Positions 23,401-36,206 of a stretch of 64,000 nt of DNA are shown here, piece after piece (positions within the stretch are counted from its first letter, which is position 1; the number at the start of each line of letters is the position of its first letter). Below the pieces are notes generated by a model that worked only from the letters and a program-made list of their open reading frames with translations, ran no database searches and had not been told where the DNA came from. Position numbers and translations under genes: made by a program. The DNA is from Euwallacea fornicatus (lineage: Eukaryota > Arthropoda > Insecta > Coleoptera > Curculionidae). The stretch is from NCBI RefSeq assembly GCF_040115645.1, contig NC_089547.1, forward strand, positions 3,038,001-3,102,000. The letters run 5' to 3'.

Positions 23401-26285
23401 TCGAAGCTGCAGTAAAGGGATTCGTTTTGATTATAGTCTCCGAAATCCTTGTGGCTTCACATACATCCCATACATAAACCGCGCCTTCTGACCCACAAGT
23501 TGTCATCAAACGGTCGTCTTTGTTCCACGACATGCATCGAACCTTAACAGATTTTTTTAAACTATAAATTGACACAAAATTTAAATGTACCTGTCCAAGA
23601 TGGCCTTTTAAAATGTACATCAGAACAAAACTAATACTAGAATAAACAAATATATCACTGCAGTTGGTGCTTGCGAAAACGTGGCCCATTGTACTGAAAG
23701 AGCAGAGTTTGCAACTTCTAATATTGAACTCTTTAGTGGTGACGATGTCGTCAATCAGGATGGTCATGTAGCGGAGCTTATCAGAGAATCCTATGACACA
23801 ATAGAGTCCAGTAGGGTGCAGGGCTACGGAATGGATGTCGTCTTGGAAATTTTGGATTAACTCTATTTCATTGGTTTCGTAGTTCCAGATTTTGAGCGAG
23901 CGGTCGTTTGTACCTAAAAATTGGAAAATAATGTGTATATTAATGCAAATGTAAAGCCTAAAATGCTTCAAACACAGGGAATATGGGTGACTCAACGCTG
24001 TCTTCTATATTCTCGAAGACTGTGTAGCTGATCGGCTGTTGTGGGAACACGAAACTCCGCTCATTGATAAAAGTTACATATTTCGATGCACACAAAACAG
24101 CAACTTAGGTTGCTTCCAATTGTCTTCGATTTAGGTGTTGCATTTCCAGTAAATTCATGTTTTTATCTCCTTTTTACATTGAAAATAGTGGTTTAACCGC
24201 ATCAAGGCATTACTTACAGAGAGATTACTGAATACCTACGTAATTTACTACTTATTTTCATTTTTTTACGGACCTGAGGTGACACAAATTGGCTTCCATC
24301 TACAAATCGACATACTGCCAATTGGCCCAAGATGTAACGGATATCCATATTCTTCCATAACAAATTCATTTGGCGAAGATCCTTCTAGTTGCAGCCACAA
24401 TTTTACTTGGTAGATCTGGGTTTCGTTGCATGTGGCAATCAAATGATCCTACAATAAAACCTGAAAGAATAAACACGAATCATTCTCGAATATGCTCTCT
24501 ACCTGCGCTGAATTGACTTTAATGCAATTAACAGTAGTCTTGATTTGTTTGGGGCCATTATTGTATTCTCTATAAAGAGCTTGATCCGGAATGCGAAATA
24601 CGGTTCTTTTGCGGAACACATGTTCAGTTTCTCGCTCGTATAGATGAATTTTCCCTAAAGATTAAGGTGGGCGTTAGCTTAAATTTTAGGAGTAAAAAAC
24701 TCTTTTACAGCTTTCTTGTAATCTGGTCTGGTACAGCTATAATGTATTACGACTCTAGTTTTAAACCAATAAAATTGTCATTTCTACTGAGTGCCTCAGA
24801 CACTTACAACCATCTTATCCTATTAAAATCAGTGGCGAGAACGTTTTTTAAATGCCGAAAAAGTATAAAAATTTGAAGGTTTGGTTGAAAATCTGGCTTA
24901 CTACGCCTCTGGATTTAAACGAATCAAATGGCTGGTTCTGTTGGAATACCGTTCATGAACCCAAAGGCAAATCCTCTAGGGAAGTTGATGATTGATCTTA
25001 TCTCGTAATTTTCATTTTCGTCTTCCATAAAGTTCATGTTGTTTGAGGAGGAGTATTTCGTGCTTGCCTGAGAGCTTTGTTGCAGCCTGCGCGTAAAAAT
25101 TCTAATTGGTTATTATATCTCTGGTTTAATGTGCTGTATACACCAATTCATCACTTACTTTTTTGCCCCCTTTTTACTCCTTTTGTTCGCAACAAATTAA
25201 GCAGATTAATTTTCTTTAAATATATAATTTGATGAAATAAAGCTTACTCGTCTTTCAGCTTCACATTGATTATCGGCAGATCCATTGCATGAAAAGTTGC
25301 CCGCACCTCTCCAGTTTCCAGAATCAGAATCTTGCCCTTGCTGCTACCAACCATAAGTCTATCGTGGGACAACCAGCAGCAACTTGTGTAGACTGTAGAA
25401 TCGAACTTGTTGTACCCGAACTGTCTCCAGGTATACTCGGTGCACCCCAGACATCTCAGAACCGAATTTCCAATCACTACTAGCTGGTTGGCGTCATTGG
25501 GATTACAAGCAACCTGTGCAGAGGGAAAACTTTCTGCGTTTTCCACAAAATTGACAGGATAATTATCTATCAACATCACAAGATCGCGCAAGATAGCGGT
25601 TCATCCGATGATTCTTTCAGTGTCAACCAAGTCAACTCAAGAGTAGGGCAATTAATAAGATTTTCAATGTTTTCGAATTCTGAAGAGTATTTGGAGACTG
25701 TAAAGAAAATGTGATGTACAGGTACATACCTGAACCACTGTTCCGGTGTTATTGGCATTATTGGCCCTGGCAGAACTTTCCAAACGTCCTTGATCACATC
25801 TGAAGCAATACAAACTCCAATCCGGTTCTCCAGTAACGGCAATAACGTGCTTAGAATTGAAAGTAAAATCCACAGCCACATAGCGTGTGGCAATAGTATC
25901 TTTATCTGTGGGCAATACTAGAGCCTTCTTTTTCTTATACGTCTTCGCACACCAAAGAGTTACTACGGGGCATTTCTCCGTGGCTTCCACAATCGCAATA
26001 AGCTTTCTAAAATGCAAAAACACTCGTAAACATTCAAAAACATTGCAACACCACTTACTTATTAGGACTTACGGCAATATGCGTCAAGTTCTTGCCCTTC
26101 TCATTCAATTTGATATATTTTTGCTTTTTCACGTTAAAATTGTGGATTGCCACCACTGATCCAACTGGATAAACAACTTCATCGTCCGAAAGAAAATCTA
26201 TGTTGCCCTTGATGCTTGTTTCCAATCCTGCGATGAGTTGAGGTTCGAGGATTGGAAGGGTGGTGGTAAGCGATTCGAAAGCCAT
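20409..26285 (-). CDS. CFAP57: Cilia- and flagella-associated protein 57 (CFAP57/WDR65)
   Basis: Eighteen coding exons, high to low: 26059-26285, 25730-26006, 25248-25513, 24950-25086, 24503-24654, 24274-24448, 23591-23913, 23322-23542, 23079-23250, 22711-23028, 22517-22659, 22321-22462, 22087-22267, 21819-22042, 21184-21471, 21003-21131, 20579-20818, 20409-20528. All phases agree and the product is 1244 aa, essentially the human length (about 1250). CFAP57 is an axonemal protein linked to inner dynein arms and the nexin-dynein regulatory complex; in insects motile axonemes are mainly in sperm. Residues 1 to about 680 are WD40-type blades (DRSLKIWNYET, SDKLRYMTILIDDI, MSWNKDDRLMTTCGSEGAVY). 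The rest is coiled coil (EDDCDREIYQLKTSHEKNIR, ERDSTIEDKEKRIFQL, ELKSQIEPRERTIQEQVMKI). Introns are mostly 48-140 nt. The junction after exon 16 seems to use a GC donor. Confidence 0.93.
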
Positions 26286-29200
26286 TTTTTTACACTACAT
26301 CAGGGATCACTAGAAACTGCTTTCTTTCATATAAAAGAGGGCTCAATGAATATAGTTAATTTCCTGTGAATGCAGCGGAATCGATCAAACATTTAGATTT
26401 AGACTTGGTAGGAGTGGGTAGTTGAGATTGACTGCAGGAATAATACCGAAGGATTAGGTTGTCCGTTAACAAGGAAAAGGCAATTATTTGCGACAAACTT
26501 GCCAAAGGGCTACCTTGTTATTATTTTCAAATTCTATTGACATCCCAGGTTGAATATGAGGTAAATCTGGAAAAATTTCTTATGTTTGGAAACAATCTGC
26601 ACATATATATTATAGGGGTGTTAATTTCATTTCCTTCCCCTCTGAATTTTTATCTTACAAAAGCAGTGGTGTACATCGATAGATTCACTTATGTAGAGCG
26701 CATTAAGTAGATACCTATTTAAATTTTTTGTTTTGAAAGAAAGCAATTAGATGTTACCGGAACACCCCCTGACAGAGCCGAAATGGTAACATATACTAAT
26801 ATCACTCTGTCGATGTTACCATCGTTATCTAATATTTTTTCAGCCCAATATTGTTAACTAGCTCGTCGACGAAAACGAAAGTCTCCGCCTCTGACCCACC
26901 CAGGCTTTCCTCAAATAATCACTTCTGAAAGGGACTTAACACACGTTACAAAAGAACGCATAAAAGAGGGTGTGTATTGGGAACACTAATAGACCTGCCC
27001 TCAAACATCATACAACCCTAGATACAGTCACCTAGAGAGGGACGCTCACTTGGGGATTTATTTTATTTTTGGGGACGAAAGGAAAACAAAAGGAAATTGG
27101 GTTTTGCTACTAAACTGGAAGAAAGATATTGTCAGTCGAGATAAGTCGTTTGGATAGTTCTGTGTTCGCAGGAACATGTCTCTAACGTCAAGGAAAATGT
27201 AGTTGTTCATCATTTAAAATTTTGAAAATTTGCAAGTGCTCTGAGGAACGAACTCCGCCACTGATTTGCATGGATATTGAACAATAATAAATTTTAAAAA
27301 AATCAGTGTTGAATGTTAAAACAAAAATTAAATTTTATTGGAGAAATATTGTGAAATAATGAAAAAAGGATGGTACAATTAGTAAAAATTATTGGGCGTA
27401 AAAGCCTAACGATACGTTAGTGACTTACCTTACATTAAGCACTGTAAGAGTACTCAGTAATTTGAAAAACTTGTTTTTTCATCCAGTGAAACTGGGGCGT
27501 ACAGAATATAATTTTCAAGTAAGGACCAGCAACAATAAAAAAAGAAATGGAATACCATATAAATTTTACAAATTGCTACACCAATGATCTAGCATATACT
27601 GAGTGTCACAAATATTTTTTGTATAATTTAAGAAATTGTACAAAACAAATCTATGGTCATAGCAACAGCAGAAAAAAAATTCCTATTGTGAATTGATAAG
27701 CACTGCAGATTAAGTGTTGGGGAAGGGGCTTACAGAACTTGAATTTAATGGGCGCCGATGCCCACTTACTCTTAGATCCGCCGCTGTTTACATCTTTCGT
27801 GCTGAAGCAGCGATCAACGACAATCCACAATCTACTCGGCTTCCCCAAAGACCGAAAGGAAATAAAAAAATCCCACTAGTGAAATGTTATTTCAGTTCCC
27901 GAAACTTTTCTTAAGTCAATATTGACCTAAAATCTATTAATGCACCCCACTTGTCAGACCCAGACGTTCATTGCAGGATTTTATTTGCTTAAGGATTTCT
28001 TAACATTTGAGGATAGAATGCTTCCTATAAGTGAAGATCTAAAAGTACTTGACCCATAAATGAGGCTTAATTTACATGGAAATAGAGCCTCTCGCGCATA
28101 TAAAGAATATCACAGGCCTTTGTAACTCATTTAATTGCAATACTTTGATATAAATGGGTTAGGTCGATGGTGTAAGGCCAATGGCATGGATAATCTCGGT
28201 TTGGTTGTGCTGAATTTGCCACAATATTCCGTTATTCGCAAGCAGCATTCTTACGCCGCCATAAAAAATATAGAGGTTTTAATTTTAATTTATAAATTTA
28301 TTATTTAAAAGAAAATAATTTTTAATTTTCTTAATCCCTCCTCTATTTAGATTAATGATTAACACATTAAAGTCACACTGCAACTAGGCAGACCCCCCCC
28401 CCTCAGTCATCCACCACCTGAAACTTTTCAAGTTATCTGCATGATGTAAAACACAACCAGATTTGATTGCATCAGTTAATACGTGGATAATATCACATAT
28501 TTATGATGTGTATGAAACACATTGTGTTTCCCAATCGCATATGGATAGGATGGATAGTACCTACGTGATTTCTGTAGCGTATTTAAGCCCACTTGACAGT
28601 AGAATATAGGACAGTGTGGATTATAGTGATAGAAAATGCATTAAGAATGTATTATCCTAAGAGATACATGTATTGGGCACGAGCAAATGTCAAACATAAG
28701 GCCATTGTAATGCTAATGACCGACCACTCGACAAAAATAGATTTCTTTGGTGCCTTGCCTTTTTCAATTCACTTTCCTGTGTCCAAGCACAATCAAACAC
28801 CCAAACCTAAAGCAATCAAGCAACAAAAGTAAAATCACCAGAGGTAATGATGTCGAAATCTTCATAATGTCTGGAACATAATCGGATTTAGTATTTTGTG
28901 TGAATCATTTATTACATCTCCTTTGAGCATCAAGAAACAGGTAAAACGCATCAAAGAGGCCCATCTTCGTACCATTTTCGTCATTTGTGAAAAAAGGCTG
29001 AGAAATTGCAAATTATGGTTACAAAGAGAAGATTGCCTTCCATTCTTTAGAACGTAAAATGGACAGTTGCTATAAATAACTGAAATGACCCCTTGCAGGA
29101 CTTGCACTAATGCCTTTGATATAATACAATAACACTATCAACCCTAACTTGGCATTGCTGTCGAGGTTCGGAAATGGAGTGAAAAAATACTTTTAGGGGT

Positions 29201-30269
29201 TTGGGGATTTAATGGCAACGACAAGGGGGCTTGTTTGTAAAAATTGCGAATTTCTGGGAATTATAAAGTACATCTCTGGGAATCTTCTGAAAATAATTTG
29301 TAACGATTATCAATGTATTTGAATATGCTTTGGCGTTTTTTTTTTATTTTGTAAGATTTTGAAGATTTTTTAAAATTGAAAATATGATTTAAAATCGTTG
29401 GATTGGTATCTCCAAACTGAAATAATTTAAATTTAAGGGAAAAAAATGCTAAAAAAGAAAATATTACCATAACTCATAACAATAAATGTATAATAAAACT
29501 TGAAAAAAATCGAGTTCACCAATTTTTGTTAAAAAAAAAACCAGCTTTTTTTTCTATTTTCAATCCCATATAAAGCTACAAATGAGCATGCTAATGTTAA
29601 AAATTCTTGTTTTTAAGAACCCTCAATCATTTTTGATTCTCTATCTAAAACCTCATTTACAAATGAAATGATATAGCCCTTTGCAGAATACGGGGTCTTA
29701 ATCTCTTTTTGCACGAACATGTGGGACAACAAATCGATTTTATAGGAGAATAAAGGAGAAAAAGAAATTGCCCTCCCCCAAAACAGAAAACGAAGTTATT
29801 TGTGCTATTTTGTTTCACAATTTATTTGATTTATTGTTTAAAGAAATCCTGTTAATGTCAATTTAATTTCTTTGCTGTTTATGTAACAAAATCCAATTTT
29901 TGTCGTTCTTCGATGACCAAATAAGACTCTGAAAGCTCTGTGAAGAACGGTGAACGTCCAGAATTTTTTAGAGAACCCAGTGGAATTTCTATTGTTAAAA
30001 CTTTAATAACTGTGTTATTTTTGTTGTGCGCCGAATATCAATCTTCTAATAATTTCCATGAATTCTCTATGGACCTTTAATTGTATTAGTTAGACACAAG
30101 GTGGACAAAACTCTAGGTTAACATAGGAAATTTCGGTCACTTTGGGAAACAGAACAAATCGAACAGAGATGAAGAATGATCGAAAATTGTAGGCCTTAAT
30201 CTTCTTATGGGAAACTCCTGTTGATCTAGTTTAAAAGCTCCCAACACAGCGAATATAAGTTACCCATCG
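26286..30269. other. Gene-free stretch
   Basis: About 4 kb starting at the CFAP57 promoter. Only short, non-conserved open frames occur. There is a poly-C run near 28391 and several poly-A/T tracts around 29330 and 29530. I see no exon, RNA gene or clear mobile element. Confidence 0.4.
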
Positions 30270-30301
30270 TTCAACTAGTCCAGCGTCCTGGACTAGTTGA
30301 A
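30270..30301. repeat. Perfect 14-bp hairpin with 4-nt loop
   Basis: TTCAACTAGTCCAG is followed by CGTC and then by its exact reverse complement. The stem is perfect and the surrounding bases do not continue the pairing. The sequence cannot act as a bacterial terminator here; it may be a mutation footprint or the end of a small element. Confidence 0.8.
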
Positions 30302-30752
30302 TTGTATTTTGTCCAATTCGTGTCATATCGCTTTTCACGCCCCTCTGAACTTTCCACTTGTTACACAAAACTGTGCATTTCCTAACTAGTTATGTAAATG
30401 GGTGGCTATTAATCTATGTATAAACTGTCGAGTACGAACTCGTTAAGAAGAAACTAGCAAATGCTGATTAATGAGTAATTTATCGGTTAATTTGGTAATC
30501 AGATATAAATGCATCATTAGTCACATTCAAATTTTAACGTAGATTATACACACAAAAGTACAGACATTTTGATGAGCTATTTTGTGGCCCTTTGTATAAA
30601 AATATACTTAGTTTCATCTGAAATGCACCACCTAGTAATAGCAATAATTAAATTTTTTAGTTTTCGACAAATAATGCTCACTGGTAGTGATCAAATGATA
30701 GAAGATCGAATGTTAAATACGCCGGAACTTTTTTATTTGCTCATGAAGACGG

Positions 30753-31049
30753 TTAGTTTATTTTTATGAAATTCCTGGTCTGTAACACAACTTTACTTTT
30801 ATCTCTTATTAAATTTTGATTTATAGCTTCAATTAGGAGGAAAAAAATGTAATTTTTTACTTCCATTTCTGTGTGGCCAATAGGTGATAGGTACGGTGAC
30901 CGTGGAGGCCAAGGCAGTATTTCTAATTGTACTGGTTGCAGGTACCTTTGAGTAATGTTTTTAATATGTAACCTCGAATTATCCTGATGGAAAGTGTTAT
31001 CTTTCTTTTTTACTGAAACTAAATCATTTGATGCTGTATTATGAAGCAT
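30753..31049 (-). pseudogene. Tc1-like transposase relic
   Basis: An open frame on the minus strand carries the C-terminal half of a Tc1-type DDE transposase: FHQDNSRLHIKNITQRYL (second catalytic Asp) followed by LPWPPRSPYLSPIGH. In active Tc1 elements the last block reads SPDLNPIEH, where the Glu is the third catalytic residue; here it is Gly, and the preceding Asp is Tyr. The N-terminal half is missing from the frame. This is an inactive fragment of a DNA transposon. No TIRs were found around it. Confidence 0.75.
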
Positions 31050-32548
31050 TTTTTTACTAAAATTACAAGATTTAATAATTATATTACTGAGTGGTGCACT
31101 TCATATGAAAGTGAGTGTATTTGGAAATCGATAATCTTTCTTCATAGAATTTTCATGTAGTTTTGGGCCCCTTCAGTTGCTTTTTGATCTATGATTAGTA
31201 AATTTTCTAAATCGAGCAATCATAATTGTTCAGCTACAGTTAGTTAGAAACTTACGGGAAACAATATATCAAAGAATTTGCCGATTTTTTCTTCGCGAAA
31301 AGAAAGATGCAATCATGTTATAATCATCCAATATCTTTAGTTCGTTAATCGATTAAAACCCAATACAATACCTTGTCATAACGGAATATAAATAATGAGA
31401 CGTTGGCGGCCTTTATCTTGGCTGAGAACAATTAGCAAATGTCTGTTATTATAGAATGTGGGTTAAGAGGTACATCTTATTTGAATTTAAATTGGTTCCC
31501 ACCTATTTGAAGCTAGGAACAGTAACCAAACTATTAATTTTTCATTTAGAATGCGTGCTCATAGTTTCCTATGATAATTTGTCGTAGCCCATTTAACCAG
31601 TCGTTGTTTTAAATCAATTCCAAATAGATCGGGTTTTCCTTATTTCTTTGATAGATGAGAACTTTAAAAATCGATTGAGGAACAAGAAAAACAGAAAAAG
31701 ATAATCATCTATGGTGTATCGAAGATCTCGAAGGGAGGCCTACTTAGTAGATGTAGCTTTTTATCGAAAGCTCGTTATAATCGTGCTAAAGGGAAAAAGC
31801 GAGCAAAAATGGAGCTTTTGCGAAGACCATTAGCAAAGAAAGTGTATATTATCGGACATCTATCTAAGATCTAAAGCATGTGAAAAACTTAAAGCTGTGA
31901 AAAAATTATCGACTAATAACACGTTTTATAACACTGGCGATAAAAACTAACTACACTTTGAAACCTGCATTGAGGGATCGCATCGTAATAAAACACATTA
32001 AGTATCTCAGTCATTATTATAGGTCTAGAAAGTCTTTTTGAGAGCGTTCACTTTTTTCATTCACGCTATTACAAGGTGTTACGTATTAAACCGCATTCTT
32101 ATGGAATGTTATTTAAAAACACGGGAAATTAATTTTGTACCGTGGTTAAGTTGACCTCTGGCGATCTCATTTAAGACGCCCCCTCTGAATGTTATATTCC
32201 AGACTTCTATAACATATTCGGGCCCCCAATTTTCCAGATGAACCTTCCAATGGGGGTAAAAATAACAACAAAGGTACATCATTATCCTGTCTTAAAAACA
32301 AAGAAGTTGAGAGCTGCCAGAACGCATAAACATCAGCTTTACTTTTAACAGGCAGGGACGTTTGAAAGAAAGCGAAAAGAACGTTAGAAAGGGGACGGTT
32401 TTAATGAAAGTAATGTGTTTATAGGGCATGGAACATTCGTTTGAAATTGATATGCTTTAAGATAAATATTAGTCTGATCTATTTGGATTTGAAAAAAGGT
32501 TGCATTCCAGAATTATACCGTAGGCAGGGTAAAAAGATAGTGAAACAT
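31050..32548. other. Gene-free stretch
   Basis: About 1.5 kb with no recognisable gene or repeat between the Tc1 relic and element A copy 1. Confidence 0.35.
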
Positions 32549-33060
32549 CATACCTCCCCATTCACCTCGACGTTCACCTCCCCATTCACCTCGCTGAGAA
32601 TTGAATATCGTCGCTGATTAAAATAACGAAGAAGTTGACATCGAGGTTTATCATAGTTCATTTGTCTAGGTTTTTAGGAACAGAGGGGCAGTCAAAATGT
32701 TGTCTGTCTCAGATAGTGATAGTAACCTGCCAAATATTTTGATATGGTGGCTGTTATTAATTATGCCGTGTTCATGATAAATTTGGTCTAGTCCCTCAAG
32801 CAGCACCAGACATTTATTTAATCTACCCTCAGCGTGCATTTGGTCCTTCCACCAGAGAGAACATATGGGATACTGCTGATTAAACGCAACGTGCACTGCT
32901 GTCGTGTGGAGGGAGCGGGGGGTTGACATAACCAATCGCAAAGCGAGTGTCAAGCACCTCGTCGCTCGAAAACAAAATATTTTGTTCTTCGTTCTACGGC
33001 GATGTGAGAGGTGAGGTGCGATGCTCAGTGAAAAACTTGAGTTCGAACGAGGAGGTTCGC
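32549..33060. mobile_element. TIR element A, copy 1
   Basis: About 510 bp alignable by eye with copies at 43662-44198 (inverted) and 58575-59148. Shared landmarks are AGAATTGAATATCG near the left, the block TGATTAAACGCAACGTGCA in the middle, AACAAAATATTTT, and GAGGTGCGATGCTCAGTGAA near the right. The left end contains a short tandem repetition of ATTCACCTC-type units and the outermost ends are degraded, so boundaries are approximate. It is non-coding; open frames inside are not conserved between copies. Confidence 0.7.
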
Positions 33061-33710
33061 GTAATTGACTCAATTCAGGCGAATTAAGAATAGTGAATTT
33101 CGATGCTCTAATACATTTTTATTATAAGGAAGTAACTTTGTTAGACACAATTTTAATTTATAATGTTTTCCATTACATTTCCGCATTTGGAGCGCCCGTT
33201 CGAGCGTCATAAAACTATGTAAAATTAACAACCACCGTTTTTTGGCCACCCTGAAGGCACAATAATAGACACTGAACTAACTTCACTTACGTAGCTCATA
33301 AAAATTCCAATTGGATCGTAAAATCTACGTTTAATCGTTTGGGTTTATCGTATTCGTATAGCATACAGGATATTTTCGTCCGCATTTAATTAGCAAGTGC
33401 TATTTTTGGATGAAAAAGTAAGAAGGACGGTCCAACGAACGATTATAAGCCAGAAAGCATAAAATCGATAGAATGTCTTCTTCGAAATGTTCCGGATTTG
33501 TCGATAATCAAGAAATTCAAGACCAAGATTCTTTCCTGAATTTTTGATCTTATCAACGATTAATTGACCTATAAATTCCCAATTTTATACAGGAATCTTG
33601 AAGGAGGCAAACCCCCCCGAAATCAGCGATGTTCCCCGTTCACAAAAATTGTCGTAGTGATTGCTCGACGTTTTCTTATTTTTTAAACCTCATTTACATA
33701 GAGAACTTAC

Positions 33711-33775
33711 GTGTGCATAGTCGTGTGCATAGTCGTGTCTATGTTCGTGTCGTGTCTATGTTCAGTGTCGTGTAT
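33711..33775 (+). repeat. 12-bp minisatellite
   Basis: Tandem units of the type CGTGTGCATAGT / CGTGTCTATGTT, four to five copies with point differences, form this short array. Confidence 0.8.
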
Positions 33776-33959
33776 ACAAATCCCCACAAAACGAGCGAAA
33801 CCAACACTGGCCATAAGGATTAACAGCAGTAAAACGGGAATTAGCATAAATCTATAAATTCCTCAAAAGTTTTGGGACAGATGACAAAATGACCGTACTC
33901 ATCTGGCACACGGACGAGCTCACCATTCAATAGACAATTGGCTACTGCAAAGGGCGGTC

Positions 33960-34042
33960 CGAATTCGAGGCACAACATTGGGATCTCGGAAACTGCAAGA
34001 GATACGAGGTGGCTTGAGTTGAGGCAAAATTGCACAATTTAG
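33960..34042. mobile_element. Fragment related to TIR element E
   Basis: About 80 bp starting GAATTCGAGGCAC correspond to the left arm of element E at about 55397-55478. Shared blocks are CATTGGGAT-TCG-AAAC, CGAGGT-GCTT and GCAAA-TTGC. The protein-like open frame on the minus strand at 33841-34035 is therefore explained by a transposon remnant. The outer end and the opposite arm were not found. Confidence 0.5.
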
Positions 34043-34045
34043 CCT

Positions 34046-35295
34046 AATCAACAGCCTATTCGTGGCTATTGATATTATTGAAGATTGTTAATAATGATTG
34101 AAGTTGTAATTTGTAAAACAGTGTGATTATTTGAATTGTGAATGGAAATTAAATTGATGTTTTTCAAACAAGCAGAGAGGGTAGGATGTTACTCTTATAA
34201 GTAACGGAGCAACAAGCGAAATGCGCCCTTTCTCCATGAAACCGCTATTAATTTTTTATCATTTTTTTTTAATGATCATTATGTATGGATCAGTTGTTTA
34301 CATGACTCTTTAGTCGTGTTCTTTATAAATTCCGACAACATAAGTAAAAGTCTCCCCAAGATCTCGAATTTCTTGGAGAACTCGCATATTTGAATCACGC
34401 TTCTAAATTCTGTTTGAGCAGTATAGCATACACACAAAGAACACCGCAAAGAATGTAGATTGTAAAATATTTCATAAAGGTCGTAAACCAGTGGTTGCAT
34501 GAGATATAAAGCATGTAGATTTTAGCGGGTTTTATAACACATATCTAAACAGGAACACAGCTTCGTGTGATACCTTTGAAATTAAAATTATGGCGTTGGA
34601 GTATGCGTACCCCAGACGTTTTTCGGAAGATTTATAGCAGGTAGAAGAGGTAGAAGAGCAAGGTCGGCAAAACATCAATTCACAAATTGCCCCTTAAAAC
34701 ATTAAAAAAAGATTCGCCGTCAACTTGAAAGTTGCATGCGTAAATTTGTCACTCTAATTGGATGTTATTTAACAACTTTTTTATTTATTTGCTCCAGTCG
34801 GTTTCAGCTTGGTGATAGAGTCAACCACAAGTGTGAAAAGAGAAAATATTAAATTCCCTAATGACTAATATCTTTCTGCAGTACCATGAATCATCTAAGG
34901 GACCTCCCCTAATGATCTCTTATAACAACAATAATTAACCAGCTTCTCGGATTTTATTAATGGGTGGTCTAAAAGACGTAGGAGAGTAACTAATGAATTT
35001 GTCTTTCAATAGTAATTAAATGAAAACGTATAATTGGATATTTGTTTTTATATTAATTCGTATTTTAAATTAGTAAAAATCTTTGATGATTTGCTGTTGT
35101 AGGCAGAAAATCGGACAGAAAAGTTGAAAAACGGGCCAATACATCATCAGGAAAAAATCAATAAAATACAACTACTCAGTGAAAACTTCTTGTCATTTTT
35201 GTACGAAGATGGCTAAGAAATTACCTCTTGCACATACGAAGAGGCATAAATGTTACACGAACATAATCCCTGTACTAATGAATTAATGAAGTGCA
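34046..35295. other. Gene-free stretch
   Basis: About 1.25 kb with no recognisable gene, RNA or repeat. Confidence 0.35.
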
Positions 35296-35320
35296 CAATG
35301 GGTTTCATTGAAACCCATTG
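35296..35320. repeat. 25-nt near-perfect palindrome
   Basis: CAATGGGTTTCA, one central T, then the exact reverse complement TGAAACCCATTG. Pairing continues imperfectly outward (GTGC on the left, GCAC on the right). Confidence 0.85.
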
Positions 35321-35475
35321 AAGCACTATCCAGGTATAGCAAAAAATATGTTTTATCTTCAAGAACTGGCCGTCAATAGCCTCTAAACGAGGTACTTTTT
35401 TGGCATAATTTTTGAACCAAATCTTAATGTATCGACCCAAATAATCTCATTACACTATTTTTTATATGCATTTTT

Positions 35476-35510
35476 GGGACGCCCTGTATGGCTGACCATA
35501 CAGTGTTCCC
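35476..35510. repeat. Head-to-head pair of TACAG-type transposon ends
   Basis: GGGACGCCCTGTATGG is followed by CTGA and by the inverted copy CCATACAGTGTTCCC. Each half resembles the TACAGNGTGNCCC ends of the TIR elements nearby. It looks like two element termini facing each other across a few bases. No partner ends were identified. Confidence 0.5.
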
Positions 35511-36206
35511 AATCTCATGGATTTCTATGAAACAGTAAGAAGTCCACAATGTAAAAAAGTTCCAAATTGCAAATCCTAAATACGAAATACTGCAGACAAA
35601 AATCCATGATCAATGTTTTTTAATCCGTAATCTAACATCACCGTTTCGTCCCCTTATTGATTGGAATCACAATCGAACCCTGGTTATGTCGTCAGTCTTG
35701 TCCACTCATGTCCGATTTGTCACACAACAAGAGGCGTGGAGACGGAGAGCCTGATGTCTTGCATGAACTGAATTAGTTTGACAAACTTACAAAAGCCTGA
35801 TGGCATGGAGCCTTGTGTATCTTTGTATCTACAAACAAGACGGTAAACAAGGGGACTGAGCAAAAGACTGAGCGAAAGTTTGAATAATGTGGCTGCATGA
35901 TTTGTATTTGTCGTTGTTGGTTGCTCTTACATCATGCAAGGCTGAAGTTAAAAAGTTAAGTGTAGACAGCCCTTTAAGCAGACTTCACTGTATTGTGGTA
36001 ATTATTTGAGTAATCTTCACGATGAATTAAATGTACGATGTGGCCTTGTAGAAATAGTCGTAATTAATCGCTTTTAATCGCGTGTATAATTAATATCTCA
36101 ATGACGGTAGGAGAAAGCTGCATGGTACCTGTATGCTTGCTTTATTTTTCAGGTAAATTCCATTTCTAATCTTTTCTGCATGCGAAGAAAAGTGTCCGTA
36201 GTAATG

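Noticed and set aside
23914..24273. Possible extra CFAP57 exon
   Set aside because: An open stretch exists on the minus strand, but joining 24274 directly to 23913 gives VTSG/TNDRSLKIWNYET in phase and matches the continuous blade of other CFAP57 proteins; the stretch also contains stops.
32666..33073. 135-codon minus-strand open frame
   Set aside because: It lies inside element A; the other two copies do not keep the frame, so it is not a conserved gene.
33841..34035. Protein-like 64-codon minus-strand frame
   Set aside because: Its sequence overlaps a fragment related to the arm of TIR element E, so the frame is a by-product of a transposon remnant.
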